This document shows positions 50,223-53,520 of a DNA stretch of 53,520 bases, piece after piece. This DNA comes from Bacteroidales bacterium (GTDB taxonomy: Bacteria > Bacteroidota > Bacteroidia > Bacteroidales > UBA932). The position numbers and the translations under genes were made by a program. Each line of letters begins with the position of its first letter. The stretch's first letter is position 1. The DNA lies in contig JAEFAI010000017.1 in the NCBI GenBank assembly GCA_016291185.1, positions 1-53,520 on the forward strand. The letters are read 5' to 3'. Below the pieces are notes generated by a model. It saw nothing but the letters and a program-made list of their open reading frames with translations, ran no database searches and had not been told where the DNA came from.

Positions 50223-52613
50223 TCAAAATTTCGTGTCCACAAGGCGCATTTCGTAGATGCCGCCGGTCTGCTTGCCGGGGTGCGCGACGATCTTCACGCG
50301 CACATCTTTCTTGCCGGCGAGCAGGGCATCGGGGATGGCGAATTCCTCGGTGATGAAGGCCGAAGTGTTCCAGCGGCCGGTGTTGTTGACCGACTGCAAC
50401 AGCGTGTCATCCACGTAGATATCGAACTCGCGGGTCTTCCACTCCCCTACGCCCCAGTACTTCAGGAAGACGGACAGGCCCGTGCGGCCGCCGGTCTGCA
50501 GGAGGTAGCTGAAGGAACGCCCGTCGCGGGCGTCGCGGTAGAAGACATCGTTGTCATTTCCGGTCACGGAGCCGTCGGTCTCCATCCGGTGGTCCGTCTC
50601 CGGCTGCTGCTCGCCCGGCTGCACACGGTCGGCGGTGCGCTCGTCCAGCGCGGCGCGCTCCTGCTCCTCGCGCGCCGTCTCCTCCAGGTAGGAGGCATAG
50701 CCGTCGGGGGTCAGGGCCAGCCAGTACATCATGTAGCGGGCGTCGTGGATCTCGAAGAAAGGCTGCAGCTCACCCTCGACGGGGTTGTGCAGTTCGGCCG
50801 TCAGGCGGAAATGCAGCGGCTTCCCCGCGATGGGCTCCAGCTGCGCGCCGAGAGCGTCGATGTCGTCGGTGACGAAGAAAGGCGCCTCGGAGAGAGGGAG
50901 CTTCGCCCCGCTCGCGTACTGCCCGAAGCGGCTGTCGTCCGCGATCAGGTGCGCCAGGTCCTCGGTGCCCGTCTTCATGCCCAGCAGGATGGGCCCGTGC
51001 ATCAGGGCCACGTACTGCGGCACGTTGACCAGATGCTCCACGCGGTTCTCCATCGGGAAGCGGATCTCCACCACGTCGCCGGCCTTCCAGGTCCGCTTGA
51101 TGCGGAAATAAGAACCCGGCTTCATGCCCAGGCGCTTGCGCAGGCGGCCGTTCACGCGCACCTCGAAGGCGCCCTTGCGCACCCAGCCCGGGTTGCGGAG
51201 CAGCAGGGCGAAGCGCCCGCGGCCCTCGGTAACGCGCAGCACGGCGCTCTCCGCATACGGGAAATCCGTCTCCTGGCGCAGCGTCACGCCTTTCTCGCGC
51301 CAGGTCAGCTCGGAAGCGACGTAGAGATTGACGTACAACGACTTGGCGCCGTCGTGCGTATAGATGAACTGGCCGTATTTGCCGTGGTTCTCCATACCCG
51401 TGCCCACGCAGCACCACATGGCCTCATTGGCGGCGGAATAGTTGCGATAGTGGCGCGGCCGCGCGGAGGTGAAGTACACATAGCCGCCGTGCTCAGGATG
51501 CTGAGTGGAGAGGATATGGTTGAAGAGCGCCCGCTCGTAGAAGTCGGCGTAGCGCGCCTCCGGCTCGAGGCGGTGCAGGTCCTCCGTGAGCTTGAGCATG
51601 TTGTAGGTATTGCAGGACTCCGGCCCGTCGATGTCGCGGACGAAGTCGATGCAGGCGTCCACGCTCGGGAAATGCTCCCGGCGGCTGTTGCCGCCAAATG
51701 CGAGGCTGCGCGCGCCGGTCACGTTCTCCCAGAACCAGCGCCCCGCCTCGAGGTAGCCCTCGTCGCCGGAAAGCTCCGCGATGCGCGTGAAGCCCACGGC
51801 CTTGGGGACCTGCGTGTTGGCGTGCATGTTGTCCAGGATGTCATGATGGTCGCGCATCGCGTCCAGCAGCAGCTTGTGCGAGAAGCGGCGGGCGCAGTAG
51901 AGGTACGACTCGTCGCCGCTGATCGCGTACGCGTCGGCGAGCACCTCGTTCATACCGCCGTGCTCGTTGCCCAGCATCCGCTCCATCTGCTCGTCGTCCA
52001 GCTCGGAGGTGATCCACACCGCCCAGTCGCAGAAACGAAGGAACAGATCGCGCGCCTGCTCGCTGCCGCAGTACACCCACGCGTCGCGCAGGCCGGCGAA
52101 CATCTTGTGCAGGTTGTAGAAAGGCGCCCAGGCGGCGAAATAGCGCCCGAACTCCCCGTTCCGGAAATCGGTCCAGAGGGCCGCGCTGCCCGGGAAGCCG
52201 CCCACGTAGTCGAGGCCCCATTCCGGGTGCTCCTGCGTGTTCGTGTCGGCCACCAGCTGCAGCTCGGAGAGCATGTACTCCATCCGGCGGCGGCATTCCT
52301 CGTCGCCCGTGGCGGCGTTGATGGCCATCGCCGTCAGGTAGTGGCCCGCCACGTGGCCGTCCAGGCCGTCCCAGTTGGGATAGCTCGGCGCCTTGGGCTC
52401 CAGCCCCGCCTCCTTGCGGTACGGGGCCAGCAGGCGGTCGCAGTCGTACTCGAGCAGCGTGTGGATATTGAGGTCGCGTGCGTGCTTGAGCGGACCGTCC
52501 AGCAGGACCACGTCCCCGAGGGGGAATTCATCCGCGTAAAGTTTATCCTGCGCAGGCAGGGCGGCGCTGCAGCACAGCAGGGCCAGCATGGATATAAGGA
52601 TCTTTTTCATCAT
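50223..52613 (-). CDS. GH127 beta-L-arabinofuranosidase, secreted
   Basis: 796 residues with a signal peptide (LISMLALLCCSAALPAQ). The GH127 zinc-thiolate site is complete by comparison with the Bifidobacterium enzyme HypBA1: Glu332 and Cys334 in PESCNTY, Cys401-Cys402 in WCCVGTG, with Cys401 the likely nucleophile, and acid/base Glu313 in GGNSRREHF. Such enzymes cleave beta-linked L-arabinofuranose, as in plant hydroxyproline-rich glycoproteins. The start overlaps the GH31 stop (TAATG), coupling the two. Confidence 0.9.
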   Translation of the reverse strand: MMKKILISMLALLCCSAALPAQDKLYADEFPLGDVVLLDGPLKHARDLNIHTLLEYDCDRLLAPYRKEAGLEPKAPSYPNWDGLDGHVAGHYLTAMAINAATGDEECRRRMEYMLSELQLVADTNTQEHPEWGLDYVGGFPGSAALWTDFRNGEFGRYFAAWAPFYNLHKMFAGLRDAWVYCGSEQARDLFLRFCDWAVWITSELDDEQMERMLGNEHGGMNEVLADAYAISGDESYLYCARRFSHKLLLDAMRDHHDILDNMHANTQVPKAVGFTRIAELSGDEGYLEAGRWFWENVTGARSLAFGGNSRREHFPSVDACIDFVRDIDGPESCNTYNMLKLTEDLHRLEPEARYADFYERALFNHILSTQHPEHGGYVYFTSARPRHYRNYSAANEAMWCCVGTGMENHGKYGQFIYTHDGAKSLYVNLYVASELTWREKGVTLRQETDFPYAESAVLRVTEGRGRFALLLRNPGWVRKGAFEVRVNGRLRKRLGMKPGSYFRIKRTWKAGDVVEIRFPMENRVEHLVNVPQYVALMHGPILLGMKTGTEDLAHLIADDSRFGQYASGAKLPLSEAPFFVTDDIDALGAQLEPIAGKPLHFRLTAELHNPVEGELQPFFEIHDARYMMYWLALTPDGYASYLEETAREEQERAALDERTADRVQPGEQQPETDHRMETDGSVTGNDNDVFYRDARDGRSFSYLLQTGGRTGLSVFLKYWGVGEWKTREFDIYVDDTLLQSVNNTGRWNTSAFITEEFAIPDALLAGKKDVRVKIVAHPGKQTGGIYEMRLVDTKF

Positions 52614-53520
52614 TACAGTTGGATTTTGAGAGCGGAACCGTCATAGGAAACTTCGCGCACGGCGCCGTCGGGCGTCACCACGCGGAAGCGGCGCTGCTCC
52701 GGCATGCCCGGGAAGGCGCCGCTGCGCGCACCGATGCTCAGCGTACGGCCGCGAAGGGTGAATTCAATGGTCGAGCAGGCGCCCTGCTCGTAGCGGTACG
52801 TGTCGCCCTCGTCTTCGTAGAGGACAAAGCGGCCGGCCGCGCCGGGATAGACCCGGATCTCCAGGTCGTCCCAGGGCTTCTGCCCGCTGTACTGCACGTC
52901 GTCGGGGCCCATCGGGATGATGGCGCCGGCGCGGGCGAACAGGGGCACGGTGTCGAGATGCGTCTGCCGCTCGACACTCCGGCCGCCCCTGAGGCGCTCG
53001 CCGGTGCGGAAGTCGTACCAGTCGCTCCCCTTCGGGAGATAGACCTGCGTGCTGCGCGCGGCGGCGAAGTCCACCGGCGTGTCGTCGAAGGCGACCTTCT
53101 CGGGCGTGTACTGGGCGTGCAGGACGGGAGCCACGAGCAGGCTGCGGCCGAACATGAATTCGCCGGCGCACTCCCACACGGCCTTATCGGCCGGGAAATC
53201 CATCACCAGCGCCCGCTGGAACGTGCCGTCGGAGGCGCTGACCTCGTGCGAGACGGAGTAGATGTACGGGAGCAGCGCGTAGCGCAGCCGGATCGTGGAC
53301 GCGATCGCGTCATAGACCGGCTCGCCGGGGGCGCCGAATTCCCAGATCTCGCGGCGCGAGCTCTCGCCGTGGCTGCGCATCATCGGGCAGAAAGCGCCGT
53401 ACTGCAGCCAGCGCACGTAGAGCTCCTGGAAGAGCGGGTTGCGGGCGCAGCTGGCGTCGCCGTAGACGCGGTTGTAGCCGTTCGGGAAGAAGCCGCCGCA
53501 GTCGGAGTTGAAGTTCGGGT
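52613..53520 (-). CDS. GH31 family glycoside hydrolase, N-terminal part outside the window
   Basis: Only the C-terminal 302 residues are present, open to the window edge. GGFFPNGYNRVYGD and RWLQYGAFCPMMRSHG are the end of the GH31 catalytic barrel, followed by the usual beta domains (SLLVAPVLH, PKGSDWYDF, RAGAIIPMGP). The nucleophile and acid/base lie upstream and are not seen. The overall look is that of alpha-xylosidase/alpha-glucosidase-type GH31 enzymes. As first visible gene of the arabinose operon it may act on xylose- or glucose-bearing side chains. Confidence 0.88.
   Translation of the reverse strand, partial: PNFNSDCGGFFPNGYNRVYGDASCARNPLFQELYVRWLQYGAFCPMMRSHGESSRREIWEFGAPGEPVYDAIASTIRLRYALLPYIYSVSHEVSASDGTFQRALVMDFPADKAVWECAGEFMFGRSLLVAPVLHAQYTPEKVAFDDTPVDFAAARSTQVYLPKGSDWYDFRTGERLRGGRSVERQTHLDTVPLFARAGAIIPMGPDDVQYSGQKPWDDLEIRVYPGAAGRFVLYEDEGDTYRYEQGACSTIEFTLRGRTLSIGARSGAFPGMPEQRRFRVVTPDGAVREVSYDGSALKIQL

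Noticed and set aside
50620..50720. A repeat-derived insert in GH127 (acidic stretch before the GEQQPE motif)
   Set aside because: The stretch is typical of GH127 proteins and the DNA lacks the dense palindromes seen in xerC and cca.

Overview
The window reads as a chromosomal segment of a GC-rich member of the order Bacteroidales, most likely an uncultured gut-type lineage; genus cannot be set from the sequence alone. Support: -7 promoter boxes of the form TAnnTTTG, starts without Shine-Dalgarno sequences, many lipoproteins with a lipobox cysteine, FimA/Mfa-type (type V) pilus genes, and families typical of Bacteroidota (DUF5723, DUF3575, DUF4906, GH127 beside an AraD-AraA-kinase set). No rRNA, tRNA, CRISPR array, insertion sequence or prophage was seen.

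Layout. 1-5 kb: the start of ridA behind a possible small RNA, a BASS-family transporter with a PlsC acyltransferase, a three-gene envelope cassette (YtxH, DUF1469, short partner), a DUF308 membrane protein and a 2-hydroxyacid dehydrogenase. 5-12 kb: a GH3 beta-glucosidase, a CPA2 antiporter, and a DUF5723/lipoprotein pair. 12-17.6 kb: a tight plus-strand run (Na/Pi cotransporter, FprA flavodiiron protein, TSCPD protein, YhfC-type membrane protease, AlkD-like and Mug-like DNA repair proteins). 17.6-19.6 kb: a tandem ABC ATPase coupled to TcdA. 19.7-30.3 kb: a lone lipoprotein, then a seven-gene minus-strand pilus operon that starts with a small SSB gene. 30.6-36.4 kb: a divergent zinc-ribbon gene, a split 5'-nucleotidase behind a NatAB-like ABC exporter, and a GH51 arabinofuranosidase. 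36.5-40.1 kb: holA followed by a low-GC patch with a lipoprotein, gene relics (including a second fragment of holA) and a Fic AMPylase. 40.2-53.5 kb: hpf, xerC, cca and an HsdR-N protein downstream of an L-arabinose operon (GH31, GH127, aldose epimerase, SSS symporter, araD, araA, ribulokinase).

How it works together. GH51, GH127 and GH31 would release arabinose and xylose residues from arabinose-containing glycans in the envelope. The epimerase and sodium symporter feed L-arabinose to the isomerase, kinase and 4-epimerase, giving D-xylulose 5-phosphate. No SusC/SusD pair is present. The pilus operon would build a FimA/Mfa-type fimbria: two pilins, an Mfa2-type anchor, a large tip-like protein and two envelope accessory proteins.

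The most unusual feature is a set of small palindrome-rich elements lying in frame inside protein-coding genes. One 27-bp palindrome occurs three times, twice between genes and once inside the AlkD-like gene, with a compensatory base-pair change in its stem. A degenerate relative lies in the next gene, mug. Larger palindrome-rich inserts add roughly 35-47 residues to XerC and the CCA enzyme. This resembles in principle the Rickettsia palindromic elements that colonise genes. Other points of interest are the candidate small RNA upstream of ridA, an operator array between the pilus operon and the zinc-ribbon gene, nested inverted repeats at the fic start, and a low-GC tract spanning the converging ends of two genes at 20.2-22.0 kb.
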